A stretch of 64,000 bases of DNA from Pagrus major. Lineage: Eukaryota > Chordata > Actinopteri > Spariformes > Sparidae. Both the position numbers and the translations under genes were made by a program. This document shows positions 13,575-27,616 of this stretch, in pieces. The notes under the pieces were generated by a model. It saw only the letters and a program-made list of their open reading frames with translations. It was not told where the DNA came from and made no database searches. Within the stretch, counting starts at the first letter, position 1. Each line of letters starts with the position of its first letter. The stretch covers positions 3,501,533 through 3,565,532 of the forward strand of contig NC_133216.1 of the NCBI RefSeq assembly GCF_040436345.1, in the 5' to 3' direction.

Positions 13575-16500
13575 TGTCTTTCATATCACACCATCACTAC
13601 TTTCCCTCCCCAGCCAATCAGCAGCCAACTACTCCACTTCCTGTCTTTAGAGGCACAGCACAGGAAGCGGCGTGGGCGGAGGATGTCCATGTTAATTCTC
13701 CAGGAATGCGGTGAATGAATCCAACTGTACAAGATGTAAAACATTAACTCCTGAGCAAAGTTGTAAAAATCTGGAAGATTTACGGCTTTCTGTGCAATGA
13801 TGCATCGCGATGACGATCAACGAGGAGACTGAACAGGAAGTACGTAAAGGCCCGCTGCTCTGCGATGATTCAAATAACGGATGTGACTCATGATGAGATG
13901 ATTGAGGTCAGACGGGCTGTAAAAAGGGGAGAGGTGACTGATCAGGTTCACCGCAGAGAACCAGCTCTACTTACAGGTTTTCACACCTCCACAGGAGTCA
14001 GATGAACTTGATTACATCCTGTTTGTACATTTAGATTCATGCTGCCACATTTAAAACAACTCTGGGGCCTGAGAAGAAAAGTGACCACACATGGACTGAT
14101 GTTCAGACAGTGAAAGTGTTTTCACATGTGGCGGTTTGAGATTTGAAGCATACTAAGACACAATTTGCACCATTGTTTAATTTTCTTTTTTAGTAACTGA
14201 TCAGCTAGTTCATTTCAGGTCAAAAAGTAGTTCAAGGTATTCATTAGTTGTATCCTGAAGCCAAGGTGATGAGTTCAAATTGCTTGTTTCGTCCCACCAA
14301 CAGTCCAAAATAGTCATTTACTCACACAGAATAACTACTTCTGTGTCTTTCCTGAAGCTGGCTTCATGCATTATTTCCTTCATCCGAATGACAGCAATGC
14401 AGGTCAAATGAAAGCGAACCAAATTCACATTTTTTTAGGGCATTTAGTCGATGTTATTTGTTGTTGTTGGCAAGCTCACCTGTCCTAAAACCACCCTACT
14501 TCAGTGTGAGATGATTGTTGATTACTCAAGCTGTAGTTAAAACAATATGTGAATGGATAAAGTGATACTGCAGGCAAACCGTCTCTGCTCTGAGGACAAA
14601 TAACATGCTGGATTTTTTTCCAAGAGCTACAAACCAAACGTCATCAATGTGGAACGCTGCAAGTAAAATAATCAAACCTCTAAATGCCTAAAATACCAAA
14701 GTTGTTATAACAGAATTTATGACAGAGTCCTGCTCTTATTGAACACCTCGCGTCGAGAAGCCACACCTCAGGCACACAATAAAGGCGCATTCAAGATAAC
14801 AATGACAGGTGTTGCAATGATTGACACCATTTTACAAAACTGCCCACGAGCTGCAACTGAATGACTCAACCAGGACGTCATTTCAAAACCAACACGTACG
14901 TTTGGCTGTTTTCCCAACAGTTGCAGAAAGTTTCCACTCTGCTGTGCATAACTTAAACTGGCACAGACGTATGAACACAACTGATTCACTGAAACAAATT
15001 TGATACGTAATGATGTCAAGGACTCCAAATTCCTTCCTTCCTGCACAGAAACTCAAAAAAACTTTATCAACAAGTTGTGTTTCTTATTCGGGACATGTTC
15101 CAGTAAAAGGTTGCAGTTCAGGCGCCTGGTGAGTCCAAGCGGGGGTCATGAATAACACCTGGAAACTGCCATTCAGACTCCACACAATGGAACAGGATCT
15201 CATGTAGAGGGGACAGAGATACGTTTTAACAACAAGATCGTGTCCAAGTTCAGTCAATCTAACTTCACATCACCTTCCTTTGGTTCCTATGACTTTGCTC
15301 CTCGACCTGATGTCTTGGTGGCTCGCTAGCTAATGTTACATTGTTATTGCAGATTTGTGTACGACATTTCAATATCACATTCGTCCCCTCTGATGGAATA
15401 TGATGCCTGAAATTTAACTGAAGTCCAGCAGTGAAGTTGCTGCAGTCAGTACGGCTCCTCGTCAGTGCTGACTGGCAGGGTAAAACACTGGTTGCTACCG
15501 TTAACAGTCAGGTAATGAAGCAGAGTAAGTTTTTGTTTGATGATTTCATTGATAGCATGAAGTTCTGGAGGAACTGTGAGCGTCTGTGCTTTTCTATCTC
15601 CATCATATAAACTGCATAAAACCAGGACTGCCACAGTAACTCAAGAGAAATCATCACAGCTGAAGACGGCAAATTGGAAATGTTCTGTCGAGTCCGTTTA
15701 CTGATGATGTACGAGGGTCTTGAAGGGAGATATTTCAACCACTACCCCTGTCCTGAGGGTCAGGGGGCACTCGAAAACGAAGGGTCGGGTAAAAATTGGG
15801 ATTGGGCCATAAACAGAAACTTTATCCTGGGATGACCTCGAGAGCATAAAGAGAAGTGCCCTGCTGCAGAGGTCACACACTTCACACTGTTCAAGCTTCA
15901 ACTTGGCTGCAATTCAAGCTAAATTATCACAAGTCAATAAAGCCGGCAGGACTGTTTGACATCTCTTTTAACCTTCAGAGTTAACTTTTGCCTTGTTGTG
16001 ACGTAACCGTTAGTAACCGTTCAGTTTCACTTGTACATTTCCAGACTTCCAGCTGTCCTGCAGGAGTCCGCTGGGCAGCCAGAACCACCGGTAGCCAGAA
16101 CGGTGTTCCCCTTATTTCCTCAGCCAGACCTCCCATTACAAAACCAGAGCGCCCCAATCACTGAATGAGCTGAGGTCATTATTATTACACACCCACCTCT
16201 CTATGTATGTGTGTGTGTGTTTTAACAGTCCCAATCAGGAGCTTGGCAGGCCTGATAGCAGTTGGCAGGGCAAAGCGTCAGCTGTTTGTGTCGGCCTTTT
16301 ATTAAAACCGCTGGCTGAATGTTTCCAGAGCCCCGCGACAGTTCTGCGGTTCTGTTGTTGATCCGTTCAGGCAGGAGGAAACGGACTCGCTGCACCAATA
16401 CTGGTGCTGTTCACATGATGCCAGCTCTGGTGTTGGTATTTCCAGCATTAATAGGGCAGCATTATTCACGTAAGCGCCAAGATGTTTAAGATGCAACATG

Positions 16501-16680
16501 GCTGCTGGTAAAAAAGCGTCCTTATATAATATATAATACACTGTGGCGCACCATAATGACCTCAGCAAAATTATTTAAGTTTATGGGGGGGTTTTGTCAG
16601 ATGTTTAATATGTGCTCATCAATAAAGACCAACGAGATGGATCACAGGCTGCAGTCTGGCCTTGTGATCTGACTGGTTGC
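11011..16680. other. Intronic stretch with no recognised gene
   Basis: It holds family A fragments at 12845-12912 (ending CTAATCGTTGCAGCTCT) and about 14262-14340. A (CA)n array lies at 13317-13398 and a (GT)n array at 13530-13573, in inverted arrangement. The rest is unique AT-rich sequence with no supported exon or RNA gene. Confidence 0.55.
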
Positions 16681-18235
16681 AATCAGAATCAGAATCAGCT
16701 TTATTGGCCAAGTATGTGAAACACAAACAAGGAATTTGACTTGGTTTTTCTTTGCACACAATGTACATAGACATAGACATGAACATCAACAAACATAACA
16801 ACATTCAACTAGAAGGAACAAGAACAACAAAGAACAGTGAGTTAAAAAGTGTTCAGAAGTCCGGGCTATTATAAATATATAAATATATATTTAAGTATAT
16901 TTATATTATATTATTTACAGTGTGGATATGTGTTGTTCAGTTATGTACAGGTAGAAATATATAAATATATATATACATATAAAGTGCAATTTGGTCTGTG
17001 AATGTAAAGACTATGAGTGGATGGTTTTTGGAGTCAGGGGGGTTACTGACACTGGGTGACTGATCAAGTGTTCATCAGTGCGACGGCCTGGGGGAAGAAA
17101 CTGTTCTTATGTCTGGTTGTTTTGGCGAACAGTGTTCTGTAGCGCCTGCCGGAGGGGAGAAGTTCGAACAGATTGTGTCCAGGGTGTGATGGGTCTGCAG
17201 AGATGTTTCCTGCCCGTTTCCTGACTCTGGATGAGTACAGGTCCTGGATGGTGGGCAGTTTAGCACCAATGATTTTTTCTGCAGACCTTATTGTCCGTGT
17301 CAGTCTTTTCCTGTCCTGTTTGGTGGCTGATCCAAACCAGACGGTGATGGAGGTGCAGAGAACAGACTGAACTATTGCTGTGTAGAACTGGATCAGCAGC
17401 TCCTGGGGCAGGTTGAACTTCCTGAGCTGACGCAGGAAGTACATCCTCTGCTGGGCCTTTTTGTTTATGGAGTCTATGTTGAGAGACCACTTTAGGTCCT
17501 GGGAGATGGAAGATCCCAGAAACCTGAAGGTTTCCACAGCAGACACGGAGTTATTTAAAATGGTGATGGGGGACAGTATAGGGGGGCTACTCCTGAAGTC
17601 CACTGTCATCTCCACAGTTTTGAGCGTGTTCAGCTCTAAATTGTTCTGACCACACCAGAGGGCCAGCTGTTCCACCTCCCGTCTGTAAGCAGACTCGTCA
17701 CCGTCACGGATGAGGCCGATGACCGTTGTGTCGTCTGCAAACTTCAGGAGTTTGACAGATGGGTCTCTCGAGGTGCAGTCGTTGGTATATAGGGAGAAGA
17801 GCAGTGGGGAGAGCACACATCCCTGGGGGGCGCCTGTGCTGATTGACCGGGTGCTGGATGTGATTTTCCCCAACCTCACCTGCTGCCTCCTGTCTGTCAG
17901 GAAGTTTGTGATCCACTGACAGGTGGAGGCTGGGACGGTGAGCTGGGTGAGTTTGGAGTGGAGGATGTCTGGGATGATGGTGTTGAACGCCGAGCTGAAG
18001 TCCACAAACAGGATCCTAGCATATGTCCCTGGGGAGTCAAGGTGTTGCAGGATGTAATGCAGACCCATGTTGATTGCATCATCCACTGACCTGTTTGCCC
18101 GGTATGCAAACTGCAGGGGGTCCAGCAGGGGGCCTGTGATGTCCTTCAGGTGGCTCAACACCAGTCTCTCAAAGGACTTCATGACCACAGACGTCAGGGC
18201 TACGGGCCTGTAGTCATTTAGTCCAGAAATTGCCG
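16681..18235 (-). mobile_element. 5'-truncated non-LTR retrotransposon (Rex1/L2-like LINE)
   Basis: This is a minus-strand LINE copy of about 1.55 kb. Its 3' end, at low coordinates, terminates in TTGGCCAATAAAGCTGATTC followed by a short (TGATTC)n tail, the usual end of fish elements of this clade. An AT-rich 3' UTR (16690-17060) precedes it. The reverse-transcriptase coding part starts near 18235 with sequence encoding [15 protein letters not shown]. Everything upstream of that (endonuclease, 5' UTR) is missing, as expected from incomplete reverse transcription. Confidence 0.9.
17064..18188 (-). CDS. Reverse transcriptase fragment of the LINE (374 codons, open)
   Basis: RNA-directed DNA polymerase of a non-LTR retrotransposon. 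Visible motifs are [11 protein letters not shown] (motif A, Asp63), [12 protein letters not shown] (motif B, from residue 119) and [10 protein letters not shown] (motif C, Asp152/Asp153). The C-terminal block [19 protein letters not shown] is typical of the Rex1/L2 group. No stop or frameshift interrupts the 374 codons, so the copy is fairly young. The first codon is a GTG inside the domain, and coding similarity continues upstream to about 18235, so it is not a true start. The copy cannot move alone because the endonuclease is absent. Confidence 0.88.
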   Translation of the reverse strand: MVMKSFERLVLSHLKDITGPLLDPLQFAYRANRSVDDAINMGLHYILQHLDSPGTYARILFVDFSSAFNTIIPDILHSKLTQLTVPASTCQWITNFLTDRRQQVRLGKITSSTRSISTGAPQGCVLSPLLFSLYTNDCTSRDPSVKLLKFADDTTVIGLIRDGDESAYRREVEQLALWCGQNNLELNTLKTVEMTVDFRSSPPILSPITILNNSVSAVETFRFLGSSISQDLKWSLNIDSINKKAQQRMYFLRQLRKFNLPQELLIQFYTAIVQSVLCTSITVWFGSATKQDRKRLTRTIRSAEKIIGAKLPTIQDLYSSRVRKRAGNISADPSHPGHNLFELLPSGRRYRTLFAKTTRHKNSFFPQAVALMNT

Positions 18236-18859
18236 GACCAAACCTGCAAACGGCCGTGTGTTCTGATGCTACAAACGGATCCTGCTAATCCAAAACATCG
18301 AGTCAGTCTGGACAAGAGCGTCAGCAAAATACCAATAAAGAAATAATTATAAGAATTCATTAAGAGCGAGCAGCAGGTTTTTACGAGGCTGGATGTTTAT
18401 CGGCTGTTTATGAAGAAGAATTGAACATTTCTCCTCGTGATTCACTGACATGTGAAAGTGATTTACTCCGAGCGAAAACATGCAAGAGAAAGTGAGTAAC
18501 CCCTTAATGCTGGGTGTGGGAGGAACAACTGACTCAACCATAACATGCCCACTATTACGATGAAGATGGTGAATGACGATGATGACGACTCAAAGAAAAA
18601 GTAGCCAACATCAACATGGTTCACTGCAGCACCATCACAAACACCCGGAGCAGCTCAGAAGTCAAACTGCGTTCTCACTCAGCCGTCTGACCGATACAGA
18701 TGTCATCATTACGATCTGAGGTCAGGTCTGATGAATACACCAGTTATTTTGAGACATTTTTGGGAGGACAAATACCAAAGATCTTGTGCAAAAGGACAGG
18801 CAGCAGCAGCCGTTGACCTTTTTGGCTCACGATGTGGATCACAAGACACAAACAGTTGA

Positions 18860-19020
18860 TTCTTCCATGGAAGTTAACTGAATATCTTTGGGTTGTGGAC
18901 AAAACAAGACATTTGAGGACGTCATTTTTCCCCATTTTCTAATTTTTTATAGACAACTTATAGAAAATTATCAACAGATTAACCGACAATGAAACTAACT
19001 GTTAGTTGCAGCTCTTAACG
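18860..19020 (-). repeat. Family A inverted-repeat element, fragment
   Basis: It contains CTGAATATCTTTGGGTTGTG, GACAAAACAAGACATTTGAG and the end GTTAGTTGCAGCTCTT, in reverse orientation. Confidence 0.7.
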
Positions 19021-20492
19021 ATCAAAGACTAAAATGAAAACCCCAGTTACTCTGATGCATATCATCATGAGAATTATTTGAAATAATGCCAACATCAAAT
19101 TATTATATAACTGCTTTATTGTCATTTCAAAACATGTTTTGTTTTTCTGCTAGTCTAGAAATCTCCCACATCACCATGATGTCCTGGCTGGTTAAAAAGG
19201 TACGATAATGTCATATTTAACCTTAGGAAATAGCATGTTTTCACAGAAAATGGCAGCCTTTCTTTTCCTGTTTTGCAAAAGCTGTCTGTAGCACCTTTGT
19301 AGTCAGGAGCAGGTGGTGATGAGAGACTGATGAAGACCAACTTATTCTCTGACTCTGTTGCTTTGTCTGTTTTGTTTCTCTTGAAAATATGAAGCATGCA
19401 GATATTTGTGTACTACACTGTTTTTGCACCTACACCTCCAGTAATAAAAATACATGCGAAAACACACTGATTATAAAAAACTACAGACTCGTTTAGGCAA
19501 CCGATGCTGGTTAACTTCTCTTGCAGAGAACGGTTTGTTCACACCACACGGTTTCACATGAAGTCTATTTGTAACAGTGACTGATAAAAACCATCTGAAA
19601 CCAGCTGAAGCCTGTTAGAGGAAGTTATTGGTCAGAAAAGAGAAGTAATTGGCAGTGTGAACTTCTTATTCTGTATTCATCTACAATGGTGTTCAGCAGG
19701 GCAATGAAACCTCTTCTCCAAAATATAACAAAATGATTGAAGAAGACATTTAAATAAGCAACCATTTGCTCTCTCCTGTCATTGTTTCACTGTACAGGGG
19801 GGCACTTTTCTGTCTGTAGCGTGTGAATGTGTCTGCTGTGAGTAAACGCCACTATAGTTAGAATGAGTAAGCGCTAAACTGAGCCACCAAGACAGACTTA
19901 CTCAGCGCTGGGTTATTTTAATCATTAAGGGAGAAAAAAAAAAAAAAAAGCCCTGACAAGAGCCAAAACGTGCTTAGCTGGCAGCATCACTTCATCTACA
20001 CCTCTCTGTCAGCTGCAATCAAACTCACAGCTCACAATCAAGTTATAAAGCCAAGGTCGCAGCAGGTTAACCGTCCATGCGACGCCTCGGTGCATTCAGG
20101 ACAAACATGTCGGGAGGAGAAAAGAAAGGAGAAGGAGAAACACTCAAACACTGCAGCGTGAACAAATACAGAAAATACTCGTCTTAGTGAGTGCATGTGC
20201 GGTATGAAAAGCATGACATCAGCCATAAATTTTCATTCTTTGCATTCCCACTAAAACTGAAGTTTTGTTGCTGATGTGTCGATGAGCTCATACAGAACCA
20301 ATGACTGTAACCAACATGTACGCACACGCACACACACACAAACACACACACACCTTAGAGACAGAAACATACAACAAAGAGACCAAAAGACGCGACTAAA
20401 ATATTTCTTATGGCAACAAAAGCAAATATTAAATGAGTGAATCATGTGGCGCTCGAGAGGGAAAGATAAGATGAAGGAGAAATAAAAAAGGG

Positions 20493-20493
<1 letters not shown>

Positions 20494-20545
<52 letters not shown>
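20494..20545 (+). repeat. (GT)26 microsatellite
   Basis: A pure GT array of about 52 nt. The sequence just to its right (20550-20745) is GC-rich, non-repetitive and contains the CArG box at 20662. Confidence 0.97.
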
Positions 20546-20548
<3 letters not shown>

Positions 20549-20661
20549 ATGTGGCCAAACGGGAGTTTCAGGCCGGCCCAGTTGCCCGGCAGCAGACAGC
20601 ATTGTCACGGTAACAGGCTCTTCCTGCCCCTCCTCCCTTCAGCCCGCCTCGCACGCTTTTA

Positions 20662-20671
20662 CCTTATAAGG
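20662..20671. promoter_or_regulatory. Consensus CArG box (SRF site candidate)
   Basis: CCTTATAAGG is a perfect palindromic match to the serum response factor site CC(A/T)6GG. SRF with MRTF drives many actin-cytoskeleton genes, so a site in actn4 intron 1 is plausible. A few such matches are expected by chance in 64 kb, so function is only inferred. Confidence 0.35.
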
Positions 20672-20725
20672 CAACACATTTAACTGCCTGTCACGGCGAC
20701 AATGGTGATGTAAGAGGGCAGCAAG

Positions 20726-20742
20726 GTGCACCCCCTGCTGAC
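20726..20742 (-). promoter_or_regulatory. Weak CTCF-like motif
   Basis: The minus strand reads GTCAGCAGGGGGTGCAC, resembling the CAGCAGGGGGCGC form of the CTCF motif. It lies 55 bp from the CArG box. Confidence 0.25.
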
Positions 20743-21135
20743 ACTCACACAAACACATACCAAGAATGGACATGCATGGAGAACTTGAACACACACACAC
20801 ACGGTTTCAGGTTGACGCTGCAGATATCCTTTAAAAGTTACCTGACTGCATCCACGTCCATTTTGAATGTGTGCATTTGTGTTTGTGTGTGTGTCTGTGT
20901 GCTCCAAAGTGCAGGAATGTGAAACACGACACACACACACCCACCTTCCTCCCCCCCTCTGCTTCCTATGAAGCAGCAGAAATAAAATAAGAGTGAAGGA
21001 GACACAGAAAGTAAAAAACACTGACTGTCCTGCCATGAACATGAGACTTGGGTCAAACACTGTGTGTCTAAGGGAGTGTATGAATGTCCTCAGATGGCCT
21101 CACTCCCATTTGGTGAATTTTAACACAATGTGTGT

Positions 21136-21137
<2 letters not shown>

Positions 21138-21198
<61 letters not shown>
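21138..21198 (+). repeat. (GT)30 microsatellite
   Basis: A pure GT array of about 60 nt in actn4 intron 1. Confidence 0.97.
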
Positions 21199-21199
<1 letters not shown>

Positions 21200-21559
21200 T
21201 TTTCAGGAAGTCAAACATAAAAATGAAGAAACAAAGCTGTGTTAAAATTCCTTTGACTGAACACGGAGGTCCTGGTCGAGTTAATCGCGGCTACATTTGG
21301 GATTCTTTGTACGATTCACAAAAATGTAGACGATTCAGTCTCATTATCAGGCTGATGGAGCCCGACTGTGTGGTCGAAGCAGACAGGATGCAGGTCATAC
21401 TATTAACTGAGCTCAGATGTGGAGCTGCAGGTGAAAGATTCTTCAAAATAAATGGATATTTTGTTCATTATTCACTGCAGAAATTACACATTTTAGGATT
21501 TGGGGAACTGAAACGAGAAGAGGAAATAAATCTATAATAAAAAGTGGGCATGCAGCAAA

Positions 21560-21790
21560 ATCTTTAACTGGAATAACTAATAGATGAGTTGACAGCTACT
21601 AAGTTACTCACCAACTATTCTGACAATCAGTTTCAAAAGGAAACTCTGATTCCAGCTTTTCTTTCCTCTGTGACAGAAAACTGAACATCTTTGAGTTGTG
21701 GTCAAAAACGAGACATTTGAGGACACTGATTCTTCATTTTCTGACATTAACAACAATCAAGAGAATAAATCCACAGATGAATCAATGAAG
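21560..21790 (-). repeat. Family A inverted-repeat element, partial
   Basis: CTGATTCCAGCTTTTCTTTC, AACATCTTTGAGTTGTGG and ACGAGACATTTGAGGACA mark a reverse-orientation copy with worn ends. Confidence 0.65.
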
Positions 21791-22672
21791 CGTTGTCTTA
21801 AAATACTTCACACGAGATACGGTCTTGAATTTAGATCACGCAAACTGTTTCCAGACTTTTCAAGGACTTCCTGGTGCTGCGAGTCATTAAGAGAGGAGGG
21901 AGGGGAGGAGAGAGTCCAGACCCGGCCGGTACAAGGAGCGGCACATTGTTTGTTCCTCTGAGTTTCCGCTTGTTGATGACCCATACAAAAACACACACAC
22001 ACAACACACACACACACAGGTCTGGCCCAGCCACCCCCCTCTGTCCAGCTCTGTCACACATTCCAGCGCTCACCCTGCCCTTTACGGCTTCATGACTCAC
22101 TGGCCCGACGCCCGTCTGACACATACACACAGTCAAGCGCATGCCAACGCAAATCAGCAGGCAAATGGACATTTATCAACCGCTGAGAGTGTCACATCAG
22201 ACAGACAGGAAGCCGAGAGTGGCCGTCAGGGATTACCAAGCAGATTTTTTTTGGAACAATTGTGTTGATGCAGGGCTAAAGAAAGGAAACTGGTGTGTAT
22301 GTGTGAGGCACCATGCTAATTGTTTAGTCTATGAAATGTCAAACTGTGACAAATGACCATCAGTTTCCCAAAGAAAGCCTGTTTTGTGCGACCAGTCAGT
22401 CTGAAAACTGATAAGATTTAGGTCGTAAACAATCTCATTTTCTGTCTTTACAGGATTTACTTCTTTATCCGTTCTGCGGCGTGCCCACAGACGTGCAACT
22501 TGCAAAAAACTAAAATTGGCAACACAGGGATGATTGTGAATCCACACACTGGCCAACACGCCTAAACACACAATCGTACATCAACACACACTCCTCCCAC
22601 ACTAACCTAAAACCTTAAGTTGATTTAATGCAGTGATCCTCGTGCCCCAGATAGACTCATGCAGAGCTTTTA

Positions 22673-22906
<234 letters not shown>

Positions 22907-24577
22907 AGGTCTGTGGGGGTGTAACAGCTCCGGATTGATGCAATCCCTTTAAAATGACTTTAATATTGCAGCGACCCCCCTCTCCTGCTGTACATGGGGC
23001 AGTCCAGGATGTGTAGACGGTGAATCAGTGACAGTCTGATCCTCTCAACAACTTTTCTGTCCAGCTGTGTACAAACAACAGACGACTGGACGGCTACAAT
23101 TAACCTGACTGAAGAAAACCAGCTGCAGAAAAATATTGAATCTTACATCAAAATACGTATCTAGCGAATAAGCACCCAGCTCTTAGTGAGAGCTTTAATG
23201 GGTGTAAGTATGGTCACGTATCTGCAAAGTGTTTAAAAAGAAGTAACAGAGGAGGCAGATACTGAAGAGCTCAACTTCCTTTTCTCGCACACCTCGAACA
23301 GTCTTCAACTGGTTTCCTCTTCTCTGCCGACTTCTCTTCTAAGAATCGAGAGGCTTACGTAGATTCACAGCTTGCTGAGAAGACACAGATTTCGACTACA
23401 TCTCTGTATTCAAATGAGACTTTCGGTTGCGCTCCAGCAGCGGTCGGCTGCCGCTGGTGTGGATTTAGCTGCACTCAGCTCAGTCATAGCTGCCGATCAG
23501 TTAAAGGTACCTCTTATCAATTCTAAGTGTCGTTGAGGAAATCCTTTAACAGACTTTTTGTCATGCAGGAAACCACGGCAGCCATATCGGTACTACAACC
23601 CTGCTTCAGGGCTGTTGCTAAGCAACCAAAGACTACAGCATCTTATTTTTAGCAGGTTTAAAATGTGTCTCAGCACCTCGTGTCCGTAGTATGAACAGTA
23701 ACAACTCTCTCACATCTCTGCATGCTTCATGTTGTTAAAATCACTTATTCTTCAACCTCTCGTCAGATTATTACTGCTAACCAGAACCTCTCTGTCTCTC
23801 TCCATCCTCCTCCTCCTCCTCCTCGTCCTCCTCCTCGTCCTCCTCTAAATAGATTTCACTCCCTCCTGCCTGGATACAACATGACAGAGTAAAAGACTTC
23901 TTTCAAGCTATGCAAAGACTTTTATTACAACAAAGCACAGCTGGAAAGCAGCACCACTGCAGCTGTCAGTGTGTTGCATGAAAGTAAAAAGGCAAAAATA
24001 ACCCATCAGTACGACGAAGGTGTTCAGAGAGAGTGTTAGCACACAAACGAGCTCAGCAGGAAACGCTGAAGCGTGATTCTCACAAGCCGTTGTGTCGCCA
24101 CAGTAGTGGTGTCAAAACCAGAGCGCTGAGCTCAGACACACATGACAGAGACAAAACTGTGTTGGTCTGAAGCTAAGGCAGGGTACCAGGGTCTGCCTTA
24201 ACTCCACAGTGCTCACTCCCTACTGCACTGTGAGTCACAGTCGGGCCAACAGAAGAGTCTTTGTTAACTGAGGGAACGGTAGCTAAATAATCCCCTGCAG
24301 GCTAGCTTTGATTGGATCAGACAGGATAGTAGGCCCATGGCCGATAGCGAAGAGGGCAGAGGACTTCCCTGACCCACATTAAGACCCGCAGAGGAGCAGG
24401 GAACCAGCCCTGCTGAAATGTCAACTCTCACTTTTAAATACAATATCAGCTCAAAAGAGGATCTACTGAAGAGGTTTCTAGTGTAGCTCAGCCATACACA
24501 CTTCCTCAACACAGCGTGATGGCAAATATATATAATATAATATATATATTGCTGCTGTTCACACATATACACAAGGA

Positions 24578-24912
24578 CTGTAATAAGTGATTATTTTCAT
24601 TGTCGATTAATCTGCTGTTTAGTTTCTCGATTAATCGTTTGTCTGGTCTATAAAATGTCAGAAAAATGTTAATCAGTGTTTCCCAAAGCCCAAGATGACG
24701 TCCTCAAATGTCTTGTCTTGTCCACAACTCAAAGATATTCAGTTTACTGTCAGAGGAGGAAAGAAACCAGAAAATATTCACATTTTAGAAGCTGGAATCA
24801 GACAATTCTGACCTGTTTTTCTTCAAAAATTGCTCAAACCATTAACTCAATTATCTAAATAGTGGGCGATTAATTCAATAGTTGACAGCTTATCAATTAA
24901 TCGCTGCAGCTG
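24578..24912 (+). mobile_element. Inverted-repeat element, family A, longest copy
   Basis: This is the most complete forward copy, about 335 bp. It runs from GATTATTTTCATTGTCGATT through the full shared core to ATTAATCGCTGCAGCT. The core includes CCCAAAGCCCAAGATGACG and AGCTGGAATCAGA. Confidence 0.75.
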
Positions 24913-25469
24913 GAGTGTGAAGTGCATTATTCTCAGCAGTTTTGAGGTCAGTAATGCGACAGCTTTGATAAAACTGGAGACAAATTATTCCTTGTTCTGT
25001 ACTTTTTTTCAACATACAGTCCGGCGGGTCTGCAGGCATCCCCTGCTCTCTGGGCCATCTGGTCCAATAAGGAAAGGGTGACACACACACAAACACACAG
25101 TGATCTGTCTGTCTTCTGACTTCTGACTCAGAGGGTTTGCCTGACTTCATATTTGAAAACAGGGAAGGGGGAGAAAACCGCAAAAACCACAGAGCCTTCC
25201 TTCCTCTTTCTTCCAATACTACGACTCCCAGGAGGACGACAGCGCTGCAGTCGTTCTTCCAACATCTCCCGAGTTTCACTTCTTCTCTGAGGTCAGATTT
25301 ATTCTGTATCGCTGAACCATTAACCAAAAATCAAAGGAACGATCATTTCTCCATTCTAGGTGCCGAGTGTCTGAGGCAATAACACATCTGTCCACAGATT
25401 ATATTAACTAATCATTCTTCCATTAAACGCTGGCTGCACACACTCAACTTCACCATGAAAACTAACATC

Positions 25470-25732
25470 AGACTTTTTCAAAAACTATTTTAATAACTGA
25501 TTAATCCTTTCAGTCATTTTTCAAGCAAACATTTCCAACATTTGCTGCTTCCAGGTTCTTAAATCTTTATGATTTTTGGGTTTTGGGCTGCAGAAGAAGA
25601 AACTCGTCACTCTGGGCTCTGGCACATAGTGATGAGCATTTTTCCACAATTTCTTGACATTTTATAGACTATAAGATTAATCGTGAAAATAATTTAAACA
25701 GTAATGAAAACAATCATCCGTTGCAGCCTTTA
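25470..25732 (-). mobile_element. Inverted-repeat element, family A, diverged copy
   Basis: Reverse orientation. AAAACTATTTTAATAACTGA is at the left and AATCATCCGTTGCAGCC at the right, with the internal TTTGCTGCTTCCAGGTTCTT. Confidence 0.65.
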
Positions 25733-27558
25733 GTAACTACAGAAAATCATGAGGGAGGAAAGGAAGAGTTCCTCCTGCTTTCCATTTTCTTTTCTAACCC
25801 TGAGGCCAACAGCAGCAGCAGCACAGTGTTTGGATGGTCTGTCTCTTCAGCTGCATAAACTGGCAGTGAACCTGCAGGAAGCGTTTATCATCCATCTGTC
25901 TAAAGGCTCTCTGCATGCCTGCATTAGAGTCTAAATGTATTCTTACACTCTAATCCGCCCTAAAAATCATGTTCGTCCGCCTGTGTTCTGATTTCTCTAC
26001 TCGTTCTCTGCAAAACAACCAAGAATCATCCTGCAAACGAAAGAGAGGCGACATTTTCAAACAACAAGGTTTTGATTCTTTAAGTATTTCTTAATATTCA
26101 CGCTAACACAGTAAAAGATGAGTCCAGAGTTGTTCTTTGTGTTAAAACTAGCCCCCCATCGTCCATCCCATGTCTCTCTGTTAGAGCTCGAGGCTTGTAG
26201 TCTCTGAGGGACGTCCTCTGAACAATGAAAGAAACAAAAGAACCCAGATTGAAGTTATGAAGAGGCTCCGGGCTGGTCCTGGAAGATGCCTGACCAGAAA
26301 TATATGTCTTCTAGGATATAGACATATATCATCCCACAATACAGATATAGAAGCCCCAGAGCTGAACTGCTAAATCACACAGAAAATGGCCAGAAACATA
26401 CCGGCCAAGTCCTAAAAATAGCAGCACACACACTCCAGTTATCCTCTTTTGTCTGAGCCGGTTGCCTTAACGACTCTGACAAAGACAGAAGAGCTAGCAG
26501 AGAAATAGAGAAATGAATGTGGAGAGTCGGAGGAGGAGAGGGAGAGTGTTGCGTGGGATTATCTGGTGAGCGGAGCGTCCTTGCTATAAATGAGAGCAGA
26601 GGAACCTGAAGGCCAGGCAATCAGTAAATATTTAATGCTGCTGTGATGTGCTTTGAAACCAGCACAGCTCCACAGACGCCCCGCTGAAATGCTTCAGCTG
26701 CAGGTGTACAAACCCGGAGAGAACGCTCCTAAATTTAGCCTCAAACAACTTCATATTCTGCAGATTAAGGACGTGATGGAGTTCATGTTTCTGGTTTAAT
26801 AGAACAAATGTGTTTGTTAGCATGAGCAGTGATGATTCACAGGTAAAGACATACACCATGTCTACATCTCCTCAGTAGATTCTCTGTGTTGTCAGTTAAC
26901 ATCATGTAAGAAAAGACCGTTCTAGTTTGAGTGCACGGGTTAAAACAACTGTATGTACACTATCCATTGTGTCTGCTGTGTCCCTGTAGGCCTCTCCTCT
27001 TCACCTCTTTGCCCAGTGCCCCAGTTTAAAAAGCTGTTAAATAATCCAACAAGGAGCTCACTGAGGAAATCAGAGACAGCCGCAGAGGAAACAAACACAC
27101 ACACACACACACTTAGCTTGAATCATGGTCTGTTTGCCCCATCGTTACATGTGTTAGGGTTTAAAAGCCACTGTGATAGATGGAGGCATTCGTCTTCGCA
27201 CCACAACAAACGCTAACCGATGCCTCCATCCCAGCAGCCTCAGCAGGTGATTCCCCCGTCCGGGTCGAGTTCAGTTCAGTGACTGCTGCAGATTCACAAG
27301 TTCAGTTTACACAAAGCGAACGCAAATGTACAACTACGAGCCTCTCGCAGGTGATGAGTGGGGGGTCAGAAAAGGCCGGCTGATTGCTGTGATTATATAA
27401 AAATAAAGACAAGCAGGATGATTTTGCACATTTATGACGAGAGTCTGGTGAAGAGCAGAGGACAGGTCTAATCGTCTCGGTGTTTGTGGCGCACAGCAGC
27501 TACAGTGTTAAACCCCTGATGCAGCCGAGCATCCCCTCCAGATGTCGACTCTGTGTGT

Positions 27559-27616
<58 letters not shown>

